DNA of 64,000 nt, taken from positions 16,879,501-16,943,500 of the forward strand of contig OX344749.2 of assembly GCA_947034885.2 (NCBI GenBank), given 5' to 3'. Shown piece after piece: positions 13,001 to 23,854 of the stretch. Position 1 is the first letter of the stretch; every line of letters starts with the position of its first letter. The notes under the pieces were generated by a model, which was not told the DNA's origin, ran no database searches, and was given only the letters and a program-made list of their open reading frames with translations. The translations under genes and the position numbers were made by a program. The DNA is from Thuidium tamariscinum. Its lineage: Eukaryota > Streptophyta > Bryopsida > Hypnales > Thuidiaceae.

Positions 13001-14313
13001 ACTATTTTATTGTGAAATTGCTTTGTTATCCCTTCTAGATTCTTTTGTGGGCAACTATTAGGAAATGATTTTGAAGAGTAGAAACCTCTTCGATTGACAA
13101 GGTTAGAGTGGTGCGACAGGTGTGGGCCACAGCCGAACTCTAGGCTACTACTGAACTACGGATTTGTAGATGAAGATAATCCTTATGATCGACTTACAGT
13201 TGAGGTATTACCTATCTCCACTGCATTATGTATCGAGAAATGCTCCCTTATCTGTTATTTTGTTAACATCTAATCAGATACCTCTGAAAAGCTAGTAAAC
13301 TTCTGAAATGATGCACGCTGACTTTGCTTTGTAGGCATCATTGGATATGGAGGATCCGCTTTACCAGCAGAAGAGGGCCATCGTGCAGAAGAACAATCGC
13401 TTGACTATTCAAACTTTTCAGGTAGTCCTCTTGTACTCATTTTCTTTCGTGACATGAAATGTTTTGTACTGTATAGTATGATTGTACAAAATGTTTTATC
13501 TACGTTGATTTATTTCCTGGCAAGGAGGGAATTAGAAACTCCTTAGCTAACGTATATTAGGTCACTTCAGGACCCCCTGTTTCTGAGAAGTCACCACGAC
13601 TTTGACTGTCGATTTTGATAACCATTTCTGGTACTTGAGTTGTAACGCCGTGGTGATGGATGCTCAGATATATAAGGGTAAAGAAGTGCAGGCAGTTTTA
13701 GACATGTTGCCTTACATGCGACTCGCACATTTGTCCGACCCTTCAGAAATGGAGACCGTCTCATTTGCCCAGGGGCCTGTTTGTCCTGTGAGTTCTTTCA
13801 ATTTGTTCTGTTTTGCCAGGCATGATTTCTTTTTTGGATTTTGGATATCAAAAATTGCCGTTCTAGTGGAAGAGATCATGAGCTGATTAGTGATCCAATT
13901 TTCTGCAGGTAAGTGCTTGCAACGAGAGAGCTGTATTAAACCAAATAGAGCGACACTTTGAACGGCGTCTGGCGGGATACAAATCTTCCGATGCATCACA
14001 GGTATGCATCGCATGCCATTTCAATGAAATGTTAATGCAATATCGTGACCTCGAAGATAGTTGGTGATATTATACTCTAGTGCAGTATCTGATCAATGAA
14101 ATTTGATATATTGGCATCTACTGATGATTTTGTGGACGTTTATAGGTTGGTGATGCTAAAAAGAACGCGAAGAGAAGAGTTGCAGACAATTTGCTGTCAA
14201 TTGAAAAGGACATATTGAGAAAAGCGTTGACTGCAGTGCAGGAGCTGATTAAGCAGCTACCGAATAATACCGTTTCACCCTGCGCTGGTCCATATCTTCC
14301 AAACTTGAAGTGA
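10098..14313 (+). CDS. Plastid SET-domain (Rubisco LSMT-like) methyltransferase-family protein, At5g14260-type
   Basis: Eleven exons join in frame to 532 aa: 10098-10523, 10705-10780, 11213-11421, 11751-11837, 11972-12064, 12804-12958, 13120-13204, 13335-13421, 13668-13787, 13909-14001 and 14146-14313. The product follows the Arabidopsis At5g14260 protein (about 514 aa, remembered) almost throughout, including LLTTNKLSELACLALYLMYE, YPYIRELDRQRGRGQL and a C-terminus ending SPCAGPYLPNLK. The Ser/Ala/Arg-rich first 70 residues look like a chloroplast transit peptide. The SET core falls about residues 110-370, followed by an LSMT-type substrate-binding helical region. The motif that normally reads NHxxxPN is replaced by LVPLGPPLLAYKSNC, while the later LLLNYGFVDEDNPYD keeps the Tyr-Gly-Phe motif. 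Substrate is unknown. ATG 10098 is preferred because the upstream in-frame codons lack an ATG. Confidence 0.92.
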
Positions 14314-15289
14314 TTACTTTCGGAGGAGACAGCTGAGTGTAGCATAGAAATCAGTGTAATAGATACCTGACATGGTTGTGTCCCGGTATGTTTGAGTATG
14401 TCTACCGCAGTGTCAGGAATTTGTAAAGGAGTCCCTGAGCCATTACTTGAATTGTGCCCTGCAATTGTCATGTTCCACGGTTACAGTTTCATACTCCCAA
14501 AGTATTCTACCTTCGAAATTATCATATTGGAATATTTGACTGTTTCAGTATATTTTCTAGCCAACGATAATTTTGGGTGACATCGAATGTGAAAATACCT
14601 GTATCGATATCTCGTTATTCAATTTCTTTTGTCTTTATTTTCTTTATCTTTTTAGACTTTTTAATTTTTCTTGTTTGCCTTCTTGTATCATTTGCCTCTT
14701 CATTTATTTGTTTAAGTTGCCTCTTTGTTTGACTCCTAGATGCCCAAGGCACCAAAATTTGGTGTTTGCAAAATTTTGAAGTTAAATAAAACCCAATCAA
14801 GTTGTTATTTTAAGAAGTTTATATTTTTGGAAATTTCTTTTAGAAGTCTAGTTTAAGCATCAAAAACTTATCCCATTGCAATCTTGGTTTTTTGTTGTGT
14901 TGAGGGCTTTTGGAAATGAGACTCAAATACACTAAATTTTGGAGAAAAAAATACATTCAAAATTCATTCAAAAAAATTATAGAATAGATTTTGAAAAGTT
15001 ATAAATTGATTGGAGTTATACATATTAGGTCCTTGAACTTCATATTTTTTGGGTGACCAATTTTTTAGATTTAACATGTGAAAAGAGGATTCAAAGATTG
15101 TAAGTTACTTTTGTAGTTTTTACACTATGATCAAACTTTATAATCTTTCAATGCATAAGTGATATTGTTGTGTTTTCATTTCTCAAGTGATCTCTAACAT
15201 GTCATGTTTGAATTTGTACAATTATTTTTTTTTAAATTTGATAAAGCTAATTAAAATGTTGCCTTTTCATTCAATGTAGAGTAAATCCC
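14314..15289. other. 3' UTR, then AT-rich intergenic DNA
   Basis: The first few hundred bases are probably the 3' UTR of the SET-domain gene; the remainder is AT-rich with homopolymer runs and no coding-like frame. At 15283 the words ccctaaaagctc resemble the start of the TTAA-family termini elsewhere, but no partner end was found. Confidence 0.4.
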
Positions 15290-15790
15290 TAAAAGCTCAA
15301 AAAAGGCCTTGGACATTTAGTGGTTAATTTGATACAAATAAGAGTGAGAAAAAACACAATGCAAATCATAGATTCAATACCAAAATAGTACTTCAAACAT
15401 AAGGTATGAACACCTATTAATTTCAATATATTCATTATTTGACACTAGAGTTTCTTTAAAAGTGTCCCTCAAAGTACCATGAAACCATCTCCATATTTAA
15501 TTGTGATTACTAGGCTTTGATTTTTTTAGATTTTGGTGTAAGAATCAAGGTAGACTTCCTAAGAGTGCAGTTCTAGATGCCTTAGGGAGTCCATCTTTAT
15601 AAATTCATGAAAATTAGATGCCTTATCCCAAAAAAATATTTTTTATTTTTATTTTAAATTCATGATTTTCAATTGCTAATACTCCAAAAATATTCTTTTT
15701 AGGAAAATGTGCCTCCAACTATGGTCTGAAATTGCTACATTGGCAGTTATGGGTGCTCCTACCTTAGTGCATTTGCATGTAAGATAATCA
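15290..15790 (+). repeat. Dispersed repeat family E, copy 1
   Basis: This block is similar in the same orientation to about 45290-45720. Shared stretches include gacactagagtttc, gggctttgatt/ggctttgatt, ttttggtgtaag and gagtgcag. Boundaries are approximate and no terminal repeats or target duplication could be fixed. It is non-coding. Confidence 0.45.
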
Positions 15791-16145
15791 ACAATCTATG
15801 CAACCGATGTTTTCCAATATTCCTCAATGGAAATATGTTTTATTCCACTGCTCACTTAGGGTCTCAAATCATAGGGATAGATGTGAATGAGGCATATGTG
15901 AAACTTAAATTTTTGATTGGCCCATCAAGTACAAGTCATTCATTCAGAATTTCTTGTTACCGTCATATCAGTTCGAAACCCTCCTTAGGGACCTATCCGG
16001 ATACTTGGCTCCCGATACCCGACGAATAACAGGGTACAACCAGTATATCAGCCTAATTGTGTGCTCGGTGCGACACTGCGAGGAGTTCGAGGCTGTTTTC
16101 GATGTCTTGTGTGTTTCGAGGCTAATTGTCGATCTTTCTGCAGCT
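15791..16145 (+). promoter_or_regulatory. Promoter and 5' leader of the BRE gene
   Basis: This short interval separates repeat family E from the BRE start codon at 16146. The frame is open upstream of the chosen ATG back to about 15954, but that stretch lacks family resemblance, so it is treated as leader. No specific promoter motif is called. Confidence 0.35.
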
Positions 16146-19100
16146 ATGGCGATGGTGCAGCACCCACCGCCTTCGTCTTCGTCGTCCACATCTGGGGCTG
16201 CCGCTGTGCCATCTTGGTTACAAGCGCAGCTGCAGTATTTACGCACGCACTCGCCCATTCCTCTCAAGGTGTGTAAGGCATGCATCCCCTTCCGCTTCTA
16301 TGCTGCCGTGGTTGACTTCTTGAGCAATAGAAACAACCTATGGGTCTAGGTATTTCTAATTGAAAAGAACTGAGAGAGAAGGGGTGGATGCTTCATTGAA
16401 CCATGACAAAGATGGTTAACTATTGTCCGCCAGGGTTTTTTGCTGGACAAGAGGTCGAATGGTGCGTTATGACTGAAATTCCCAGTGTAGTATCTCAATG
16501 TCTTCGTTTTTGATTCCATGTAAAATTTATGTTTAGGTTGGTGTCAAATTGGTGTTGAAACGTTTGTGCGCAAAATTCAACTTCAGAGTTTTGTGCTGAA
16601 GCATGGATTTCCCGTCAATCACTATTGGAGACAAATGAACTATGTCTTGTTGTCGTGTTTGGGGATCCTGTTGTTGTGTCAGGCGCAGTCTGTTCATTGG
16701 CACAGTCTTCAAGCTTTGTCTAATTCCGGAATGTGCACAGGTAGAAAATTTGCGATCAGGCGCTCGCAATGGTTTGGTCTTGGATCGCTTTTCCTTGTTC
16801 ATACCATGCTGCCTTTCGTACATTAAATGTATGTTCCCTTCATCCTTTAGTGCTAGAAAATGATTCAGCATCCTCACTTTTGAATGTGTAGCTTCGAGAC
16901 GAATCTAGCATAAATAGTTAGGGTTTAGGGCTTAGATTTGTTGAAAACTGAATTTGAATAGAAGAACTCTTTATGGCAGGGGAGGTTGTTTACAATGGCA
17001 ACGACATACGTGTGGCACCGGATTTTATATTTGGCAATGGGGATGACACCTTCCAACCACTTTCTGAGAACTCAGAGCTTTCACCACGCCAGTACTTGCG
17101 AGACTGGACAGCTACTGATCCCACTAGACTTTTGAAACTGATTCTTATAATGAGGTTAGTGACTTTCCTCATGTGTTTTCCGTCATTTTCTTGGTGCTGA
17201 CTTGCTTATATTTCCTCCTCCTGGTTTATGCGGCCATGGCCTTCAGGATTATGCCAGATATGGAAAAACATGACTTCAGAAAAATTCGATCGTCTCAAGA
17301 AATTTAGACATCGTGTGGAGTTTGATCATGGAGAGGCAAGATTAGAATCATGTAAATTCACGGGAGATCCCCCCCTTGGGGAGGCCCATGTTCATCACTT
17401 TCATGGAAGGTGCTTGTGTCACTGTCGAAAATATTTAGCTCACAACTTCATTCAAGTGAATAGGGATGTTTCCCATGATCGGCCTACTTAATGACCATCT
17501 CCCCATTCCACATTTCATTATGATTGATCTCCAGAAATCACGGAAAAGTTTAATTTACGAAACTCTATTTACAAATTTCATATGCTACCTTACAATCAGT
17601 TGTGGAAGTGATGAGGGCATGCTTACATCGCTCCTGCTTTCTGCGTACTGCCTCTAGTATCAAGCCATGAACGTGACTGTTATCCTTGCCATCGCTGCTG
17701 ACTCATGTTCTGCGGTTCTCCTAGTTGTACTTCCTCACTGACGTTTGTGCTATTGCAGGGTGATGTATTTGCAGTACCAGCGGAAAAAGGTGGGAGAAAT
17801 AAGTGATGAACGCGTCCGTTTTGAGATGAGTACAGTCGCTTCTATGCAGGTGTGTTGTATTTTTGCATATATCGAACAAGTATTTCCTACTCTTGTAACT
17901 GTTTGCATGGCTACACTTTATTTCGTGTTTACTTTCGCCCTTCTGTTGGTATATGTGAGAGATGTTGGGTTTAACAAATGTCGCGATGGCCCTACTTTGC
18001 AGGGTCTGGAGATGTGCGTGATGGGTTCATCTGATGGGGTAGGTTATTTAATTTTTATACATATTTTGAAGTGTTTTTAGGCCTTGCTTTGTTAGATAGC
18101 TTAAAGGCCATCATTATTATGAATTGGATATACTTAAGAACCGTTGTGGACAAATAATGGCTGACAGCATTGCATGTATGATGAACGTCTACTTTTGTTG
18201 TCTTGATTGCAAATTAAAGTTCTTCACTTCTTTTGAATTTGTTTTTCCTATTTAAATTTGTGTTTGCTTATCATTCGGGGGTTCATTGTTGAGCAGATGG
18301 AGGAGGTGAATTTTGCCATTCCACTAAAGCAGGAGGAGGATAATCCTCTCTCTGCTACGACTGCCCAGGGTTCCTCCACTCTTATGAGCGACATTTCGCT
18401 GCAAGTACGATTCTATTCACTGTACGTATAGATTTGTGTCCATTATCTATGCGGTATTCTTCGGCTCTTCTAGTAGAGGTGAATGGGTTGTGCTCTCCTT
18501 TTTCTGACTTGTCTGGTAGGGACATTAACCTCATGCGTACTGCATATGAAATCCTTGAGTTTCTCAAGGCATGTAAGATGTATGTTCCCTCAATTTTATT
18601 AGCTTATTTTTGGTGGGCAGGAAGAGATTTTTGCCGAAAGCAAGCTGCCGTCTAGCTATAATCTCATAGTCCTTGACCATTACTTCCTATTTTGGAATGC
18701 AGGTAAAATTTCCAGTACAAAGAGGTCAAACAGGAGGAAGCGCCCCTCAACTGAAGTTAGTGGCACCTGAATCTATAAAAGATGTATTTGATGTTGAGGA
18801 TGTCAAGCTCCCTGAATGGCCTGAGCACATGTGAGTTATCAACCTCCCTTTGGTAAAATGTATTGATCAGTCATCATTATTTGTGTAATTGGGTGACATT
18901 GGCATTCGTCAAGAATGGAGTACTAATGTGTTTTTCTACACGACCTGATTGAAATGATTCCCGTCATGCAACAGGTGTCTCGTGGAGTACATACCAACAC
19001 TGCAACTTACTATACAGCAACAGGTCTGCTTTGGCATTTTTTACTATGCTCAGATAAAGAGTAGAGAAATATGGTAGCAAGGGGATTATGAGGGAATTGT

Positions 19101-20460
19101 ATCGATTGTGAGGTCCGACATGATATTTCTTGTAGGAACGAGAAGCGCGTGCATCCATTGGGCTGCGGAGGAATTTCATGGAGGCTTTGTTTCCATTCTT
19201 TGGTCGTCCTCTTGAAGCTGACACGGTAGGCTACCACTTCATGCGCAGTATGTTCATTTACAACCTGAGTTTGATCTTGGGATTAAAGAAGATTTGAGGT
19301 GATCGTATCTGCTTGATATTTACACGTCTAGTTGTGTTTGTGTTTTGCAGCTCCACTACCGAAAAATCTCTATTCTGACATCGTCAGGAGTTTTCGCGTT
19401 TTTGGTAAGTCGGTGCTGCACAGGTATTAAGGTATTGAGAAATATGTTTTTTCGGTTGTGCCGATTTCTGTTGAGTGGCACGGACTCTTGCTTTGTACAG
19501 GTTTTGTATCTTTTCACTTCTGATTCGTGGGCTTGATTTGTGAGGAGAAAATAAATATTGTCTGTTCGAGATCTTATTTCGATTTCGTATTGAGTTGAAA
19601 AATTGATTTTTCTCTGGAAATTTTCTTGTGCAGATACATTTCGCGTTGCCAATTCAATTTCCTAAGATACAGCCAACCTTCACCCTTCAAAGTTCTCAGG
19701 TACGTTGCTGAGAAAATCATAACCAGCCTGGCTACTTTGCAGAATACATCCCATTTGATAGAGGATACTAATACTTTGGGGATCTGATCCCGTCGCCTCG
19801 ACACTGACCCCTGTTACCAACGCATTCCCTATTTTTCTTACACTTGGTTGGATTTATTACTAAGTGGCGTGAGCGTGACGTAGCTAACTGTCTAGGGACA
19901 TTGATATTTGAATGAAAATGTTATTGTCTATTGTCACTTCGGGTGGTCTGTAGTCGCTCACCAGTATAGTAGTCTTTCTCTTTGAAATTGCACATAGTGA
20001 TGAAAACTTGCACTCAAAGTGATGATATATTCGATCTCAGCTAAGTGGGCTTTCATATCCAAAGATCTCTCCGCAGCTTGAAACGTCTCCCCAAATCACA
20101 CTTCTACACATGTAATATTGACCAATAGTGACGCAAATAATATCATGTACCTTTGTTTGCTATTTCTTGAGTTGTTCCTCGTGTGTGCAGCATTTCGATG
20201 CACGAGGGAAGCCTCTAGTGTCACGACCATATCAAGATTATCCTTGGAGTCCACGGTGGGAAGCATCTGAAATGGCTCAGCGAATTTTGTAAGTCTGCAT
20301 TCTCTTCACTCGTGCTTGCTTTGCTGTAACTTATTACGGTTAAATATTTTTGTTTCATCCTTGATGATAAGTGATTTTTTGGATGTTCTGCAGCGAATTT
20401 GTGGCGGAGGAATGCATAAATTTTAAGAGAAATTGTAGTGAGGTTTTGAGCCAACGCTGA
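16146..20460 (+). CDS. BRE: BRE/BRCC45 (BABAM2) homologue, BRCC36-complex scaffold
   Basis: Thirteen exons join in frame to 390 aa: 16146-16268, 16741-16828, 16980-17154, 17759-17849, 18003-18038, 18297-18404, 18703-18830, 18975-19023, 19136-19225, 19351-19404, 19634-19699, 20191-20288 and 20394-20460. Arabidopsis BRE (At5g42470) is about 382 aa from memory. Landmarks are APDFIFG in the first ubiquitin-E2-variant-like fold, RLLKLILIMRVMYLQYQRKKVGE, DVEDVKLPEWPEHM, RRNFMEALFPFFGRPLEAD, and the C-terminal PYQDYPWSPRWEASEMAQRI ending FKRNCSEVLSQR. BRE is the core of BRCA1-A/BRISC-type deubiquitinase complexes, holding the K63-specific enzyme BRCC36; the plant protein is linked to DNA-damage response and recombination. 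The N-terminus is Pro/Ser-rich. Intron 11 contains a repeat shared with the PPR5 gene. Confidence 0.93.
19742..19826 (-). repeat. Short repeat H in BRE intron 11
   Basis: Read on the minus strand, this segment (ggtaacaggggtcagt, then tagtatcctctatc) matches 51691-51770 in intron 2 of the PPR5-like gene on the plus strand. It is non-coding. Sharing between introns of two unrelated genes implies an interspersed repeat. Confidence 0.5.
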
Positions 20461-21131
20461 TTTCATCAAATCCTCGAATCAAGCTTTGTAAAGTCAATCA
20501 AGCATTCAAAGCCTTTACGTTCGATCGTTACTTCAGAGGGCATTGTATCGGTGTTGTCGCAGAAAGAGTAGAAGACCGGATGGGTATAATCTAGCTCCAG
20601 CAATGCAATAACACATGGGGTTTGAATTGAAAACTGTAAGGTGCATTTTACATGAGTCATCCAAGCACTCAGTCTGTACACAGCCAAACTGCTCATAGTA
20701 GAAGAGATTTGACTACATTTTGCAATGAGAAGATCATGTGCAATATATCACAGGATTATTTAGTGCAGGAGTGACACATGGATTATCTAGTATTTGATTG
20801 CTCGCTTTGCAATTTTAACTTTCGCAATGTAGCCTTCCTCTTTCAACCTTTTCACAAGAGAAAGCATGATTCTCCAGGTTTATTGCTCAATTGAAACCTG
20901 AGCGCAGGCATGCAGTCAATAGAAAATATGTTATCTGCTCACAAATTTGTTCCTTGTTATGATGATCATGCCAATTATCAATCCAGCTGAATCACCAGTT
21001 TTGGGCACAGTTTACCCATGAAGAGGGCATGCTACTTTCCGTGGAGAGTGTTTTAGCAGTTTCACATGGTGAGCAACTGCCCAAACTGAAGAACCCCAGT
21101 GAGTAGTTAAGTAAATGACCATATTCTTTAA
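20461..21131. other. 3' UTR of BRE and flanking DNA
   Basis: Sequence after the BRE stop codon is of mixed composition with no convincing exon on either strand. It ends at the TTAA (21128-21131) that begins the nested transposon pair. Confidence 0.4.
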
Positions 21132-21557
21132 CCCTGGAAGGACGTGGGGGGTCCTGTGGATTCATCATTTCTAAAACCAGTAATAAAATCATTGAAAAGA
21201 ACTCATTTAACCCTTGAACGACGGACTGGTGACCGTGGAAATCATGCATTTTGATTCCGTGTGACATCATCTACTTTGGAAAAACTAAATATATTCATTG
21301 GAAGTCAAAGCCCTGTAGAAGATTTCCCCTTTCCACCCCTAAAACCGAGGACCAATAGTTGCACTTCCATTTTACAAGGGAAGATTCTCTCTCATTCTGC
21401 GGACGCAAAACGTCCTCTTCGACGTTTAAGGGTTAAAGTCAAAGAACTACAAAAGATTTCCACTTTCTACTCCTAAAATTGAGTATGAATGATTGCATTT
21501 TTGTCCTATATAGGAGAAATTCAGTAGACACTAAGTGTTTGTGGTGTCCTTTTTGGG
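21132..21557. mobile_element. Outer TTAA element of a nested pair
   Basis: The left end reads CCCTGGAAGGACGTGGGG after TTAA 21128-21131. The right end reads GTGTCCTTTTTGGG before TTAA 21558-21561. The termini share CCC-N3-AAGGAC when one is inverted. The interior contains a complete second element (21211-21432), so without it the outer copy is only about 200 bp. Non-coding MITE. Confidence 0.55.
21211..21432. mobile_element. Inner 222-bp TTAA MITE
   Basis: This element starts CCCTTGAACGACGG, ends TCGACGTTTAAGGG, and is flanked by TTAA at 21207-21210 and 21433-21436. The inverted termini agree at CCCTT-AACG-CG. It sits inside the element 21132-21557 and is therefore younger than it. Segments on both sides (tcaaag..gta/cta..agatttcc) are similar to each other and to 44874-44930. 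Confidence 0.6.
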
Positions 21558-21599
21558 TTAAAGTGGTGTATTTCACACCGACCAAATTGTGACATTTAA

Positions 21600-21950
21600 G
21601 GTAGTTGTACCCTTAATCAATCCCTTTCTAAAATTGACCCCTACATATACTTGCCTAAAATGCACTTCCACTACTCATGAGAGGCATAAGAGGTTTTTTC
21701 AGGGTATTGAGAGACTGTTTCAGCCTCGTTCCCCATTTTGTAAACCAGCCACTATTGGTCACAATAAAAAAATATTTAAAAAATATTTAAAAATTAAAAA
21801 TTAAAAACTAAAAAAAAATTGTTTATTTAATAAATATTATTATCTGATGTGGCACATTAGATTAGCCGTTGGGACAGTTTTCAGCGAGTTCCCACAGTCT
21901 GGGAACTCATAGTCTCCCAACATGGTAAGAAAACTTCTTATGCTAGGATG
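21600..21950 (+). repeat. Dispersed repeat family F, copy 1
   Basis: The block shares an A/T-only core followed by 'dgt-ggca' and a conserved end (gggaactcatagtctcccaacatgg) with copies at 24505-24830 and 44205-44465. No terminal inverted repeat could be established. Non-coding. Confidence 0.45.
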
Positions 21951-22787
21951 GGTTTTAGAAACACCTATGTTTAGTACTTCAAATTTTCATAGTTTATTTG
22001 CTCATATAATATCCAAAAAATACATTTTAAGAGAATCTAAAATTTTCTTTTGACTACCAACATGATCCTACAAAAACTTCTTCAATGTAATAATGGGAAC
22101 CATATTGAGTTGCTTATTTTTTTTAGTTTTTAGATGTAGTTATCTAAGTGATCAAAGCTCTAAAAACCATAATATTTTTAAGGAAAATGCTTGATTCACA
22201 ATAGATTGAATCACCACATGGGAAAAGAATCCCTTGTGATTAGTCATTAGTTCATTTATCATCAATTTTGTTGACTTGGTAGAACTCAAATACTTTGGCA
22301 CTTCTTAGGATACCTATTTTGAAATACAAATCTAATCATTTCCTAGTTTTTTAACCATTGTATATGATTGTTCAATCAAAACTTACACTTACAAATATGA
22401 ATGCATTATAAAACAAATAATATGAGTTTACATTTCTATATCAACATTACATGCTAAAGTTGTACAAAGTGCATTAAAGGAAAGATGATGGTAGATTTCT
22501 CCTACATGTAAGAATGTAAGCATAGATTAGGCCTTTAGCTACTAACCTTCAAATTTATAACCCAATAATCTAGAATTTATAATGTGAAAGATATGGGCAT
22601 ATGGCCCTATGATTAAACTAGTTAGTCAATTATAAAATATAAAATTAATAGAAGAAAAGGTGCATTTTTAGTTTCTACAATTCTCCAAAAATTGTGTATT
22701 CAAGAATGCTTTAGGTCCTTGACAACCAAACTAGGTTAAAAAGCAGCAAATGAAGCATTAAAGTCTCTTTCAATGAATATATACATG
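21951..22787. other. AT-rich intergenic DNA
   Basis: AT-rich sequence between repeat families F and A, with no coding-like frame, no clear terminal repeats and no match noticed elsewhere in the window. Confidence 0.4.
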
Positions 22788-22791
22788 TTAA

Positions 22792-23697
22792 CCCCTAAAG
22801 TTCTTTGACTATGTTTTCACCAAAAACCCTCCAAAACTGCCATTTCTAATACAAGTACCAAATATTCGAAAAATATTGTTTTTGGACACATATAATTTAG
22901 GATTGAGAAGACGAGGAAAAAATTTCAGAAATCTTTACCGTGTGGATTACAAGATATTAGTGTTTGAAGTTACAAAAATCCTTTTTTTATGACTGCAAAA
23001 ATCTGGGCAGATGCACTTTACAAGCTCACATTTGCATAAAAAAGAGTCCAAAATGGTAGTGCTTCTTTGGATTCATTCTCTAAGGCAAGTTGGCTACATG
23101 CTCAAAAAATTTCAAATCATTTGGAATTGGACAATATATAGAAAAAAAATAGTAAGTGAAAAGAAGTAGATAATGATTCAAAATACTAAATTGTTAAAAA
23201 TTTATTTGTGAAATTGAAACTTGCCAATCTCAATGGTTCAAATGTTGTGATAAACAACCTACACCCAATGTTTTTATTTTTTCCAAAAATATTGAAAATT
23301 GAGTAAAATAAAGGACTTCAAAGTTTATTTTAGAGTAGGGAATCTATAACTACCCACAAACTAAAACTCTTCATAACTTTTGACTCATTAGTCCAAATGG
23401 AATGATTCAAAGCTTTCCACGTATATATAAATCTATTAAACCAATTTCAAAATTTTATTTTCTAAAAAAGTAATTTTTTCTAATCTGCCCGAACTGCCCG
23501 AGTTGAAAAATAAACAACATATCATGCAATAACTTTTTAACCATCCAGTCAAAAGTCATGAAAATTGTTGGGCCTTAAAGATATTCCTTGTCCACACCTT
23601 CTATTAAAATTTGGTTCCAAAATATGAAAATCTCTAGTCACACGTACTTGCCGGAAATAGTTATGTTGCCAAAAAAGGCATATTGGTCCTTTAGGGA
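22792..23697 (+). mobile_element. Repeat family A, copy 1 (TTAA-flanked)
   Basis: The element begins CCCCTAAAG and ends CTTTAGGGA, with TTAA at 22788-22791 and 23698-23701. The length is 906 bp. It is homologous along its length to the inverted copy 35035-35984 and to the interrupted copy 23855-25405. The interior includes words such as cccgaactgcccgag but no open frame, so it is non-autonomous. Confidence 0.65.
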
Positions 23698-23854
23698 TTA
23701 ACATGTTACACTCTTACAATATGAGAAAGGCACTTAAGTCTTAATCTTGAAAATTCTAAGACCTTTTTTTCATCAAAAAGTATGTGAAACTGCCATTTCT
23801 ATTGCAAAGATTATAAAAATAAAATTGGCCAATTAGATTGCAAGATATTTACAA

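Noticed and set aside
17228..17491. 87-codon plus-strand frame inside BRE intron 3
   Set aside because: BRE exons 3 and 4 join directly in frame and match the family without it.
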